Assembly (NCBI RefSeq): GCF_000336755.1
Contig: NZ_AOLK01000005.1
Span: 44,904 to 100,208 of the forward strand
Direction: 5' to 3'
Source: Haloferax elongans ATCC BAA-1513
Lineage (GTDB): Archaea > Halobacteriota > Halobacteria > Halobacteriales > Haloferacaceae
DNA length: 55,305 bases
Part shown: positions 41,008-49,639 of the stretch, piece by piece
How the letters are laid out: each line of letters opens with the position of its first letter
Numbering within the stretch: the first letter of the stretch is position 1
Translations under genes and position numbers: made by a program
The notes under the pieces: model-generated
Told to the model about the DNA's origin: nothing
The model's input: the letters and a program-made list of their open reading frames with translations, nothing else
Databases searched by the model: none

Positions 41008-41940
41008 ATGAGCCAAAACATGAAAATCAGGGCCGAAAGCAACGACGAGCGGATAGCGGACGCGGAACCAACCCGAGTCGTGGCTGACGGCGGTGCCGAC
41101 GTTGAGGACTACGATATTGACCCAACCAAACTCGACTACGATGTCGAGAACCGCACAAAGGACTCGCAGAACAATCGGACAAACTACGTCTCGCGTATCA
41201 GGGGAACCGACCTCTGGGTTGCCTACCGAACGTGGCAGATGGGGTCAAGCGAGTACGACTATGCCATCAAGGGTATAGGCCGCGTCTCGTTCGAGAGTGT
41301 TGACCTCGATACCGACCACATTGCGGAGACGATCTGTGACGAGGCCGAGCGCATGCTCAGTAGTGCGCCGGACGATGATGAGGAAGCCGCCGCCCTCGCC
41401 GATGAGCTCACGATGAGGGCTGACGAACTCGCTGAGGCGCTTGAAAGGGGGTGGCAATACACGTCAACCGAATACACGCCCCGTGACCACCTCTACGAAG
41501 GCATGGCGCAGGTCGACGAAACGACCGTGTGGGTCTCGCACGTCGAGGAGGCCATCAGCCACGAGGCCGTGGACGCGCTCGAAGAAGTCGGAATCGAGCA
41601 GGACGACCATGGTTCCGTGATAGACGTTGTCCGTCAGGCACTCTATGAAGGCGTCCAGCAACGTCGCGACCACTGGATTCGCCCTCATCTCGACTACGAA
41701 GCCTGCCTCACGTTCGACGCCGAACCATGGGAACTCCGTGCACTCGAGCTACACCAGAACGGCGTCTTCCGGGGAATGATGGAGACGGCACGAGTGCAGG
41801 CCCTTCGAGAGACGGGAAAACGACCTTCCGAAATCGCCGACACTCTCGATGTCAATCCGAGCACCATCACCCGGCATAAAAACCGGGCCGACGAGTGGCT
41901 CGGCCGCGCTGAGTGGACGGCTGAGAACGTCGAACGATGA
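41008..41940 (+). CDS. HTH protein coupled to a LAGLIDADG-like gene
   Basis: The 310-residue acidic protein begins MSQNMKIRAESNDERIADAE, with a disordered first 35 residues, an alpha/beta region (YVSRIRGTDLWVAYRTWQMG near 60-80), a helical middle (AAALADELTMRADELAEALE), and a C-terminal helix-turn-helix, RETGKRPSEIADTLDVNPST followed by ITRHKNRADEWL (about 270-300), of the sigma-like or resolvase-like type used in haloarchaeal regulators. The gene overlaps the next by four bases (ATGA, 41937-41940). Two palindromes lie immediately upstream. It probably binds them and controls its own operon. The rest of the protein was not recognised. Confidence 0.6.
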   Translation: MSQNMKIRAESNDERIADAEPTRVVADGGADVEDYDIDPTKLDYDVENRTKDSQNNRTNYVSRIRGTDLWVAYRTWQMGSSEYDYAIKGIGRVSFESVDLDTDHIAETICDEAERMLSSAPDDDEEAAALADELTMRADELAEALERGWQYTSTEYTPRDHLYEGMAQVDETTVWVSHVEEAISHEAVDALEEVGIEQDDHGSVIDVVRQALYEGVQQRRDHWIRPHLDYEACLTFDAEPWELRALELHQNGVFRGMMETARVQALRETGKRPSEIADTLDVNPSTITRHKNRADEWLGRAEWTAENVER

Positions 41941-43391
41941 CAGATAGGCATAAACTCGCGGAGGGGATTTCGACCTGCTTCGAGTGCGACGAGCACTACA
42001 AGTCCATCTCCCGACATTGGGCACATAAACCCAACCACCGACCTGAGATGACCCAGCACCAGCATGAAATCATCTTCGGGTTGATTCTTGGCGGCGCATC
42101 GGTTGACACCCGTAACAAGACACCAGCATTCAAGTTTCGGACGCAGTACCGTGATTTTGCTCTGTACGTCGCTGAACAACTCGGCTGGCTGTTCGGAAGC
42201 CTCCATCGAGTCCCGCCAATGGCCGGCAGGGGCACCCATCACGCCTACACTGTACGGACACGCCCCCATCCTGAGATTGAGCGGTATGTGCCGTGGTGGG
42301 ACGAGGGAACGCTGTACGTACCTGAGGGACGTGCTATCCGACGCTGGACGGCACGCATCTGGTACGCAAAGGCTGCTCAGGTCGGTTGGAGTGGAAATCA
42401 CAATTCACGCGAATCGCGGTTCTCCGCCGCCAACGAACCCCGACGCTCGTGGATGCAGTACTACCTCCGCGAACTCGGATATGAGCCGACATATCGAGAG
42501 GGAGAGTGGTTCATCACATCAACTGCGACACGCGATCTCTTCGGATACATCGGTGGGCCTGTTCCGGGGATGGAGCACAAGTGGGCTCTCGACCGTGAGA
42601 CGTACGATGCTATCCGAGACGAACACCGAGAGGAATTGGAAAGGCTGTCGCACTGGACGGACGAACCAAAGGTGGAACTCTCGCTTTATCGCCCTGGCAC
42701 GCACCAGCCAGAAATTCCGTCTGCAGAGCCGTTGTTAGCACAGTCTGACCCGGGGAAGCAGTTCTCTCGTGTAGACTGTTTAAGAGCAATTCGGAAAGCA
42801 GGAGAGTTAGTTAGTGAACCATTGACAACAACGGTCTATGAGCGCGTCCGGCCATTGATGGTTGACGCTCCGTCGACGAGTCTCATTTCGGAGCGCTTCG
42901 GCTGGCGGGAACTCCTATTCGAAGCAGCAGGTCGGCCAGAGGGCAACAAAGCCAAATGGTCAGAATGGGAGTGTGCAGCGGCTATTGCCCAGTTTGCGGC
43001 GCAAACTGAACAACCGTGGACCATAGTAAAATACAATGCGTTCATTTCAGATTGTGAACAGAGATACCCTGCGGCACACACGATAGTACAGCGGTATGGG
43101 GGGTGGATTGCCGCTCTAAAACACTTAGCGGCCGCAGGTATATTGCACGAGGAGTTAGATCAAGTCCGTCGTCACCAGCAGAAGTGGCCAGATACCGAAA
43201 TCAAAGCGGCGATACGGGAAGCTCTTGAGGACCAGGAGGACAACACGCTTGTTGGAGAAGACTACGACGAATGGCGAAGTCGCCAACCGTCGCCCCGTCC
43301 GAGTAGGAGAACGATTATACGGCGCTACGGGCGGTGGAGCGACGCCGTTCGTCTAGTAGGTGGAAACCCCGGACGACAGGACGATGAGTAG
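41937..43391 (+). CDS. LAGLIDADG-like protein lacking the motif acid, with three repeats
   Basis: The 484-residue protein has an N-terminal Cys/His cluster (CFECDEHYKSISRHWAH, residues 14-30), then HEIIFGLILGGASVD near 43-57, which aligns with the LAGLIDADG helix (usually GLLLGDGS), followed by strands typical of the fold (PAFKFRTQYRDFALYVAEQL). The acidic residue of the motif is replaced by Gly-Gly-Ala. The C-terminal part has three repeats of 55-60 residues (about 275-335, 340-400, 410-475), each ending in RFGWRELLFEA, RYGGWIAALKHLA or RYGRWSDAVRLVG, the homing-endonuclease-associated repeat also seen at 14493-16292. It may bind DNA without cutting it. Start overlaps the HTH gene. Confidence 0.65.
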   Translation: MTDRHKLAEGISTCFECDEHYKSISRHWAHKPNHRPEMTQHQHEIIFGLILGGASVDTRNKTPAFKFRTQYRDFALYVAEQLGWLFGSLHRVPPMAGRGTHHAYTVRTRPHPEIERYVPWWDEGTLYVPEGRAIRRWTARIWYAKAAQVGWSGNHNSRESRFSAANEPRRSWMQYYLRELGYEPTYREGEWFITSTATRDLFGYIGGPVPGMEHKWALDRETYDAIRDEHREELERLSHWTDEPKVELSLYRPGTHQPEIPSAEPLLAQSDPGKQFSRVDCLRAIRKAGELVSEPLTTTVYERVRPLMVDAPSTSLISERFGWRELLFEAAGRPEGNKAKWSEWECAAAIAQFAAQTEQPWTIVKYNAFISDCEQRYPAAHTIVQRYGGWIAALKHLAAAGILHEELDQVRRHQQKWPDTEIKAAIREALEDQEDNTLVGEDYDEWRSRQPSPRPSRRTIIRRYGRWSDAVRLVGGNPGRQDDE

Positions 43392-43429
43392 CTGCGTGTG
43401 TTGGTCGTTCTTCTATTTCCCGTCGATGC
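43392..43429. other. Spacer after the LAGLIDADG-like gene
   Basis: Thirty-eight bases between the stop codon and an IS4-like relic; nothing else is seen. Confidence 0.3.
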
Positions 43430-43578
43430 TTTTATAACTCCATTTCGATTAGAAGTCGAGCGATAACGTATCGGAGACTGGAACGGACGATTTTGGGGCA
43501 CAACGACTTGAGACATCGACGGCCCGGTGACGGCGTCTATCGACACCTGGCTTCCGGGAACGGTGAAACCGCACGTGA
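43430..43578 (+). pseudogene. 5' relic of the IS4-like transposase, split by IS605
   Basis: The segment parallels 38365-38530: the upstream run TCGATTAGAAGTCGAGCGAT, the start region with DFGAQRLE-like codons, a deletion of about 24 bases, then DGPVTASIDTWLPGTVKPH. It ends where the IS605 element begins, so this relic was the insertion target of that element. The remaining transposase is missing on the other side. Confidence 0.75.
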
Positions 43579-43760
43579 ACCGCCTCGGGGTCAAGCCCCG
43601 AGGCTTCTTCCCGTGGTTTAATCAGATACTCCCACCTGACCATCGGCCTGATAGCCTCGGGCGGTCGGGTGGGTCACGGTCGGGCTGTCCACAAGCCCCG
43701 ATGCCTGCCGTCGCACCTTCCGAACAACGGGAAGGCTGTTGAGAGCAGGCACATTCCAAT
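43579..43760 (-). ncRNA. Candidate TnpB guide RNA (omega RNA) region
   Basis: In IS605-type elements the TnpB guide RNA comes from the 3' end of tnpB and the adjoining element end. Here that is the minus-strand region covering the last TnpB codons and the hairpin at 43583-43603. The guide would be read from the flanking DNA, beginning near 43576 and running into the IS4-like relic. This is expected from the family; no transcript can be seen in sequence alone. Confidence 0.4.
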
Positions 43761-44892
43761 CGAGTTTCTTCACGCCTTTCACGGCGATGTTGACGCTTGC
43801 ACCACGGTCGCTGTGGTCTTGATGCCCACAGGACTTGCACTTGAACCGCTTCTTGTTGCGGTTCGCACGCTCGGCGTGTCCGCACATCGGACACCGCTGG
43901 CTAGTGTATTCGGGGTTAATCCACGCAGTCGGGATACCCTCGAACGACGCCTTGTACGATGTATAGAACTGGAGGGCGCGGAAGGGAAGGTGGTGCAACC
44001 GTCGGTTCATCCGCGTGCCGTAGTCGATACTGTCGCGCATCTCTTTGAGGTCTTCAAAGACGATGCACGGCTTCTCGAACTGACGGCTCCACTCCACGAT
44101 GTGACGGCTTACCTTGTGGAGTCGGTCGCGGACAAACCGTTCTTCACGCCCTTCGAGTGTGTCGTGGATGCTGTCTTTCCCCGCGTTCTGAACACGCTTT
44201 CGCATCGTGAAGTAGCGGTGGCGCTCGAACTTGATTTCGGGAAAGTCGATAACCAACGTGTCTTCGACACCATCCTCTGAGAGAGCGGTGAGAGCCACGT
44301 TGTCCTCGTTCACATCCACGCCGACGACCGTCCGCGAGTCGTGCTTGTCTCGCACGGTCTGCTCGGTGTTGGTAACGTTAACGTGTAGTTCGGCGTTGTC
44401 GTTGTGGAACAGGGCTTCCGCCGTCCCAATCTTCCACTCGTCGTTTTCGAGCGCGATCTTGAGAATGTCGAGGTGAGCGTCACTCCCTTTGAGGACGCCC
44501 TTGACGTGCTTGTACGGTTTCGCGCTGATTCGGAACGCCACGTCGCCATCGTCGGTGAGCGACAGGTTGTACCCCTCCTCGTAGTTCGCACGAAGCGGGT
44601 ACGAACCACCCTTGGTGTGACTGGGGAGTCCGAAGTCGTCGTACTCGTAGTAGTTCTCCATCGCTCCGAGAGCCTTGGCGACAACGCGCTGAGTCGTGTT
44701 TTTCACGAGGTTGGCGTCGTCGGCTACGCGGTCGGGAATCGCGTTCCAGTCCACACCTTCTTTGGCGAGACGGGTGGTTTCGTTGTACACCGAGCGGGCT
44801 TCAAGCGTGGCGTCGTACAACAGGCTCTCGTTGTCACTCTGGATGTTGAGTTGGAAGTCCAGAGTCTTGACGAGAGCCTGTGAGTCGGTCAT
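43618..44892 (-). CDS. tnpB: TnpB RNA-guided nuclease of IS605
   Basis: The 424-residue protein has an N-terminal helical domain (MTDSQALVKTLDFQLNIQSD...) and a split RuvC-like nuclease: VVGVDVNEDNVALTAL near 190 (first Asp), CIVFEDLKEMRDS near 276 (Glu), and HSDRGASVNIA near 365 (last Asp). Between the last two lies a four-cysteine zinc finger, CPMCGH...CKSCGH, near 336-358. The set is complete, so it should be active as an RNA-guided DNA nuclease that helps the element persist. The C-terminal 50 residues are an acidic/basic tail usual in haloarchaeal TnpB. Its ATG overlaps the TGA of the DUF2080-like gene. Confidence 0.9.
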   Translation of the reverse strand: MTDSQALVKTLDFQLNIQSDNESLLYDATLEARSVYNETTRLAKEGVDWNAIPDRVADDANLVKNTTQRVVAKALGAMENYYEYDDFGLPSHTKGGSYPLRANYEEGYNLSLTDDGDVAFRISAKPYKHVKGVLKGSDAHLDILKIALENDEWKIGTAEALFHNDNAELHVNVTNTEQTVRDKHDSRTVVGVDVNEDNVALTALSEDGVEDTLVIDFPEIKFERHRYFTMRKRVQNAGKDSIHDTLEGREERFVRDRLHKVSRHIVEWSRQFEKPCIVFEDLKEMRDSIDYGTRMNRRLHHLPFRALQFYTSYKASFEGIPTAWINPEYTSQRCPMCGHAERANRNKKRFKCKSCGHQDHSDRGASVNIAVKGVKKLDWNVPALNSLPVVRKVRRQASGLVDSPTVTHPTARGYQADGQVGVSD

Positions 44893-45044
44893 TCTTCGTC
44901 TTGTTCGGTGGGTTCTGAGGTTCGGACGACTTTCACGTCGGCCCCACGCCAGCGTTTAGGGACGGTGACGTGGGCACTATTCCCGAACGGTTTGACTTCA
45001 CCGTCGAGAACTTCCTCGCCGTCGATTTCAAAGCGATTCGCCAT
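44889..45044 (-). CDS. DUF2080-like transposon-associated protein
   Basis: From ATG 45044 the minus strand encodes 51 residues, MANRFEIDGEEVLDGEVKPF then GNSAHVTVPKRWRGADVKVV. The GNSAHVTVPK segment is the AbrB/SpoVT-like strand motif that characterises the short DUF2080 proteins found next to tnpB in haloarchaeal IS605 elements. TGA at 44889-44891 overlaps the tnpB start at 44892 by four bases (ATGA), so the two are translated together. It may bind the element's own promoter or ends. The gene is below the usual size threshold and easily missed. Confidence 0.82.
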   Translation of the reverse strand: MANRFEIDGEEVLDGEVKPFGNSAHVTVPKRWRGADVKVVRTSEPTEQDEE

Positions 45045-45097
45045 ACTTTCGTATATCCTTTGTATATACTTAACTGTGTTGGTGGAGTGGGTTCGAT

Positions 45098-45496
45098 ATG
45101 GGTGAGAAGCAGTCGAATCACACAGTGTACAACGTCAACTACCACTTCGTGTGGTGTCCGAAGTACCGTCACGCGATTCTCGAACCCATCGAGGATTCGT
45201 TGGAAACGAGTTTCCGCGACGTGTGTGACGAGTATGATTACGAGATACTGTCGCTCCACATCTCTCCCGACCACGTACATTTGTTCCTCTCCGCCCACCC
45301 GAAACACGCGCCGAGCGAGATTGCACGGACTGTCAAGAGCATCACGGCGCGGGAGATGTGGGAACAGCACGAGTCGTTCTTAGAGGAGTATTTGTGGGGT
45401 GGTGGATTCTGGGAACGGTCGTACTACATTGGAACGGCAGGAACAGTCTCAACGGGAACGATTGAGCGGTACATCGAGCGGACAGAACACGTCTAA
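45098..45496 (+). CDS. tnpA: TnpA Y1 HUH transposase of IS605
   Basis: The 132-residue protein has the Y1-transposase motifs: YHFVWCPKYRH near residue 16, the HUH pair in PDHVHLFLSAHPK near 58-70, and the catalytic Tyr region ERSYYIGTAGTVSTGTIERY near 106-126. Such enzymes cut and rejoin single-stranded DNA at hairpin ends, moving the element through replication forks. Length is normal for the family and no motif is missing. It is divergent from the DUF2080-like/TnpB pair, with 53 bases between the starts, so promoters overlap. Confidence 0.9.
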   Translation: MGEKQSNHTVYNVNYHFVWCPKYRHAILEPIEDSLETSFRDVCDEYDYEILSLHISPDHVHLFLSAHPKHAPSEIARTVKSITAREMWEQHESFLEEYLWGGGFWERSYYIGTAGTVSTGTIERYIERTEHV

Positions 45497-45620
45497 GTGT
45501 CGGCTTCACCCTCGGGGTCAAGCCCCGAGGCACTCGCCTTGTTTCCTCTGTAGACGTCCATATTGGTCAAGTCACCACGCTCAGTGTCAAACGAGAAGCA
45601 GCAGAACCCACAAGAGAATG

Positions 45621-46859
45621 TCACATCGGCGCGAACTCTTCACCGGAGTCGGGGAGATACTCGATGATACTGCGGTGGGCGCCGAAGTCACTGATAATCG
45701 TCTGGAGTGCGTCGACGACGGTTGCGATGTCGCGATTGAGTTGGTGTTCGCGATACGTACCGCCGTCCTGTCCGCGGTGTTCCATCGCCGAGAGCGTCAG
45801 GTTGAGAATCTCGAAGTCAGAAAGGAAACTTCGCATGCGGCGTGCCGTCCGTGGGTCTCGATTCTGGAACTCGCAGAGTTCTTTGTACCGTTGATACACC
45901 ACGCGTGAGCGCGCAGGCGTTGCGTTTTCAGCCGCGAGGGTGGTCAGCGCATAGAGGGTGAGTTGCTCGTGTTCGGTGAGGTCCCGCATGATATCCATGC
46001 TCTGTTGGGCCTCGAGTTTCTCCTGGGCGCGTTCGACGTGGTCGGTCGTCACTGCTTCGGCATTCTCGGTGCGAGCGAGGTCACCGGCTTTCCGGAGAAG
46101 AGTGATCGCTCGTCGTGCATCCCCACCATCTTGGCGCCCGAGGGCCGCACAAAGTGGAATTACCCCATCCTCGAGCGCGCTCTGGTGGAACGCGATGTCG
46201 GCCCGTTGGTCGAGGACCTTCTGGAGTTCTTCAGTTCCGTATGGGGGAAACGAGATCTCGGTTTCACAGAGAGACGACTGCACCTTTGCGTCGAGCTGTT
46301 CACGGAACGTCGAATCATTACTGATCCCGATCAACCCGAGTTGGATATTCTCGATGTACCCATTGTTGTCCGCGCGCGTGATCTGATAGAGGAAAGTGTC
46401 GTCAGTAATGTGGTCGATCTCGTCGAGGACGATGATCACGGTCCCCGAGAGTTTGTTCAATTCGTTCCATAGGAGACGGTAGACCTTCGACTGGGGGTGA
46501 CCAGTTTCGGCGATATGGTGTTCAGGATCACGGAGCGTATTCACGAGACTGATCGCCGCCTGGTAACTCGTGCTCAGTCCATCACAATTCAACGAGATTA
46601 CAGACAGGTCAACGTCGAAGTGTGCTGCCGAGTCCTGCAATTCATTCAATAAAAAGTTCGTGACGGCCGTCTTCCCAACACCCGTCTTCCCATAAATGAA
46701 GATATTGTCGGGGTACTCACCGTTGATGATCGGCTGCAACGCCGCCTCGTACTCCTCGATTTCGTTGTCTCGACCAACGATATCGTCTGGGACGTACTCC
46801 ACTTTGAGCGTATTTCGTCGTTTGTAGAGCGTATCGTCCGGCTGAAAGCGAGGAGTCAT
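45621..46859 (-). CDS. orc1/cdc6: Orc1/Cdc6 replication initiator
   Basis: The 412-residue protein starts MTPRFQPDDTLYKRRNTLKV and has the AAA+ core of archaeal Orc1/Cdc6: IVGRDNEIEEYEAAL near 28, Walker A IYGKTGVGKT near 54-63, Walker B TVIIVLDEIDHI near 140, sensor 1 in GISNDSTF near 178, an arginine-containing sensor 2 stretch GDARRAITLLRKAGD near 245, and a C-terminal winged helix from about 290 (ALTTLAAENATPARSRVVYQ; ILNLTLSAMEHRGQDGGTYR). It binds origin boxes, which lie immediately upstream at 46914-47570 and 47743. The gene is transcribed away from the origin, the usual arrangement. Confidence 0.92.
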   Translation of the reverse strand: MTPRFQPDDTLYKRRNTLKVEYVPDDIVGRDNEIEEYEAALQPIINGEYPDNIFIYGKTGVGKTAVTNFLLNELQDSAAHFDVDLSVISLNCDGLSTSYQAAISLVNTLRDPEHHIAETGHPQSKVYRLLWNELNKLSGTVIIVLDEIDHITDDTFLYQITRADNNGYIENIQLGLIGISNDSTFREQLDAKVQSSLCETEISFPPYGTEELQKVLDQRADIAFHQSALEDGVIPLCAALGRQDGGDARRAITLLRKAGDLARTENAEAVTTDHVERAQEKLEAQQSMDIMRDLTEHEQLTLYALTTLAAENATPARSRVVYQRYKELCEFQNRDPRTARRMRSFLSDFEILNLTLSAMEHRGQDGGTYREHQLNRDIATVVDALQTIISDFGAHRSIIEYLPDSGEEFAPM

Positions 46860-46904
46860 ATGTACGCGAGTGAGTCACCAAGGAATCATAATTGTTTCGA
46901 CCAC

Positions 46905-47760
46905 CATTTCCGCTATTTCCAGTATAACCACCACGTAGTGGCTGTTCCACTATACAGTTCAGACCCCACCATTTCCAGTATAGTGCGAACCAGCCGATTT
47001 AGCTATCTCGTGGTCACAACACGGCGGATTCGAGAGACAATACACCTCTCACACCCCACCGTTTCCAGTAATGGTGGGATCACTCCCTTGCGATACAGCA
47101 CCCCACTATTTCCAGTAAACGAGGGAAATCTCGTCTCGAGTTGTCACGAGAATCACACACCACCCGGTTCCAGTATTTCCAGTATACGGTTCTTTATAAA
47201 TAGAACCCGTACCATCGTTTCCAGTATAAATCCGGCGCGACAAAATCGACAGCCGTCGTCGGGGGAGTGGTCACAGACGGGTCGGAACACCCCCTCCCCA
47301 TTATTTCCAGTAAAGAACCGCGCAAGGGTAGGCACCTTCACAGAGAGAACTATAAATAACGGGAAAGTTTATATTGATGGCGGGAAAGCTAGTCCGTAGG
47401 AGACCTAGGCGAAAGTTTGTGTGGTGCTGTTTTGGTATGGAAATATGTTCAGCGGTAGCTGCGGAGTGCTTCGGCGCCTGTTTTACTGGAAATAGTGGGG
47501 GGAGAGGGGTGCGATCAACACCGCCTCCGTGAAACATGTACGTGTATTAGTGGAAATGGTGGGGTCTGACGCTCGTCAGACGTCTGCACTCAACTGTTGT
47601 TAACCAACACAAACCTCCCGCCCGTGTTGTGTTGGTTAATCCTTTTTCGAGTACACCTGTGTTTCTGTCCACTCCTTGTTGCCGTCAGTGAGTTTCTCAG
47701 GGAAGGCTTGGACCCCGCCACGTTGAACGAGGGCCGCCAACACCACTGTTTCCAGTAATA
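46905..47760. other. Replication origin with about ten origin-recognition boxes
   Basis: Boxes with core TTTCCAGTA preceded by CCAC/CCAT-type sequence occur at about 46914, 46964, 47054, 47101, 47165 (double), 47212 and 47296 on the plus strand, and in the opposite direction at 47481 (TACTGGAAATAGTGGGG) and 47545 (AGTGGAAATGGTGGGG). A further plus-strand copy lies at 47743. The opposing groups flank 47316-47480, which includes A+T-rich ACTATAAATAAC and GTTTATATTGATGG and is the likely unwinding site. Placement next to orc1/cdc6 fits haloarchaeal origins. Box identity is by eye. Confidence 0.85.
47600..47639. terminator. Perfect 13-base inverted repeat beside the origin
   Basis: TTAACCAACACAA at 47600-47612 pairs with TTGTGTTGGTTAA at 47627-47639 across 14 bases and is followed by TCCTTTTTCG. 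The T run suggests transcription termination for a rightward transcript, but a protein-binding dyad at the origin edge, for example a partition or fork-control site, is equally possible. Confidence 0.5.
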
Positions 47761-47879
47761 CGGCTGCCTCTGTCGGGGTTGTTGTAGGAAGTCGTCCACA
47801 GCGCCAAAGCGGACAGCCACAACTGCGTCGTAGGTCACTGACTTTCGTCAGCTGGACCTTTGTATTTCGACTTGATACA
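47761..47879. other. Spacer between the origin and an IS605-type element
   Basis: No credible gene is seen in this stretch. Frames here overlap origin repeats and are not protein-like. Confidence 0.35.
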
Positions 47880-48017
47880 TAGTGCGAGCGCATACCCGCG
47901 TCTTCAGGCGCGGGTCAAGCGGACAATAGCGTACACAACCACCGACGATAGCACGGCTGGATTTCCCACCGTGTACGATGGTTTTTAGACACCACAAAGA
48001 CATAGTGTGTAGTTCGG

Positions 48018-48407
48018 ATGAAGACCACACGGCACGCAACGTACAACCTCAACTACCACATAGTGTGGATACCGAAGTACCGTCGGTCGGTACTCGTCGG
48101 TGACGTTGCGACTCGTGTGCGAGACATCCTCCACGAAATAGCCGACGAGAAAGGGTTGGAGATTATCGACCTCACCGTCCAACCAGACCACATTCACCTG
48201 TTCGTCAGTAGCCCGCCGAAACACGCCCCGTCACTTCTCGCCAACTGGTTCAAAGGCATCAGTTCGCGGAAATACAACCATCGCCACGCCGACCACGACG
48301 GCGAGAAAATCAAGTGGACGCGAGGCTACTACGCAGGCACGGCGGGCCACGTTTCGAGTGAGACTGTCGAGAAGTACATCCAGCGTCACGAGGAGGACGA
48401 ACAGTGA
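48018..48407 (+). CDS. tnpA: TnpA Y1 HUH transposase, second element
   Basis: The 129-residue protein has YHIVWIPKYRRSVL near residue 14, the HUH motif in QPDHIHLFVSSPP near 57, and the tyrosine region GYYAGTAGHVSSETVEKYIQ near 104-123. These are the complete catalytic features of IS200/IS605 TnpA. Its last codons overlap the start of tnpB (48404-48407, GTGA). Sequence differs clearly from the TnpA at 45098, and the hairpin ends differ too, which agrees with end-specific recognition. Confidence 0.9.
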   Translation: MKTTRHATYNLNYHIVWIPKYRRSVLVGDVATRVRDILHEIADEKGLEIIDLTVQPDHIHLFVSSPPKHAPSLLANWFKGISSRKYNHRHADHDGEKIKWTRGYYAGTAGHVSSETVEKYIQRHEEDEQ

Positions 48408-49639
48408 CCGAACTCACCGAGACGCTGGAACTGAAGCTCGTGGAACCGAACGCCCACAAGCATCGGAAACTCTGTGAGACGAAACAGGCGTACCAAGACG
48501 CCCTTGAAGCCGCGTTCAACGCTAACTGTACCACACAGTCGGCGGCGAACGACGTGGTTGTCAACTACGACCTGAGTGGGTACGCGAAGAACGCGCTCAA
48601 GAAGTACGTCCCACAACTCTGTGGTGGAAGCTACGACGCGAAGGAGCTTCACGACGACCACCCCGTTCGGTTCACGAACGAAGGCCCGAAGCTCGACCAC
48701 AAGCCACAGAACGCCATCGAGTGGTACGTCAAAATCCCGCACCACGACGACTACCACCTCTGGTTGCCCGCGCAACCGAATCCCGAACAGCGGGAGTGGT
48801 TGGAAGCGTTGCACGCGGGGGACGCGAAGATGGGCAAATGTCGGTTGTTCGACCGTGACGGCGAATGGTACTTCCACATCGTCGCCACGCGAGACGTGGA
48901 GGAGCGAGAAACCAGTTCGGCGGAGACGCCGATTGGGGTAGACATCGGGGAAGCCTCTTTGTTAACGGTGTGTCACCGTGACGAGCGCGGCTCCCCGACT
49001 GCTCCCAACCTCTGGAACGACGAAGGCAAGGCGGTTCGACAACTCCGTGAGACGTACTTCACGGCGACCCGACGCCTTCAGCAACGCGGAAGCGAACGTA
49101 TCGCTGAATCCTACGGTGACGAGCTGTGGCGGCACATTGACCACATCCTTCACACGGTCACGTCAGAGGTCGTCGCCTACGCCGACCAATTCGAGAACCC
49201 CGTGTTGGTACTCGAAGACTTGACTCACATCCGTGAGAACATGGATTACGGCGCGTTCATGAACCGTCGCCTTCACGGATGGGGATTTGCGAAGATGCAC
49301 GCTCAGATTCGCTACAAGGCGGCTGAGAAAGGGATTCGTGTGGAGACAGTGAACCCCTCGTATACCTCGAAGACGTGCCACTGTTGCGGAGAGACGGGCT
49401 ACCGTCCGAAGCAGGCGACGTTCAAGTGTTCCAACTCGGCGTGTTGGGTTTCGGAGTACCAAGCAGACGTTAACGCCGCGCTCAATATTGCAGACCGCTA
49501 CCTCAGCGGAGAGAGCCATTCAAGAGAACACACGAGTGGCGATGACTCGGCTGAGGAAGGGGGACGTTTGACCGTCCCACAAGACAGCCAAGCCGATGCT
49601 GACACCCAGCAAGAGACGCTTGGAACGTACGCGTCTTGA
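48404..49639 (+). CDS. tnpB: TnpB RNA-guided nuclease, second element
   Basis: Starting at GTG 48404 (MTELTETLELKLVEPNAHKH) the 411-residue protein has the RuvC-like triad: IGVDIGEASLLTVCHRD near 174 (Asp), VLVLEDLTHIREN near 268 (Glu), and SEYQADVNAALNIADRY near 352 (Asp), with zinc-finger cysteines CHCCGE and CSNSACW near 326-345. It belongs to a different TnpB branch from the one at 43618, judged from its N terminus and zinc finger spacing. The element's right-end hairpin follows the stop by about 40 bases, so a guide RNA should span that region. Confidence 0.88.
   Translation: MTELTETLELKLVEPNAHKHRKLCETKQAYQDALEAAFNANCTTQSAANDVVVNYDLSGYAKNALKKYVPQLCGGSYDAKELHDDHPVRFTNEGPKLDHKPQNAIEWYVKIPHHDDYHLWLPAQPNPEQREWLEALHAGDAKMGKCRLFDRDGEWYFHIVATRDVEERETSSAETPIGVDIGEASLLTVCHRDERGSPTAPNLWNDEGKAVRQLRETYFTATRRLQQRGSERIAESYGDELWRHIDHILHTVTSEVVAYADQFENPVLVLEDLTHIRENMDYGAFMNRRLHGWGFAKMHAQIRYKAAEKGIRVETVNPSYTSKTCHCCGETGYRPKQATFKCSNSACWVSEYQADVNAALNIADRYLSGESHSREHTSGDDSAEEGGRLTVPQDSQADADTQQETLGTYAS

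Larger units (their letters stand above)
43579..45533. mobile_element. IS200/IS605-family element with TnpA, DUF2080-like protein and TnpB
   Basis: Both ends carry the same hairpin, CCTCGGGG-TCAAG-CCCCGAGG: at 43583-43603 beside the TnpB stop and at 45511-45531 beside the TnpA stop. Divergent genes fill the element: TnpA rightward, the DUF2080-like gene and TnpB leftward. All three genes look intact. Subterminal hairpins without terminal inverted repeats are the mark of single-strand, Y1-transposase elements. The left flank is an IS4-like transposase relic. Confidence 0.88.
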
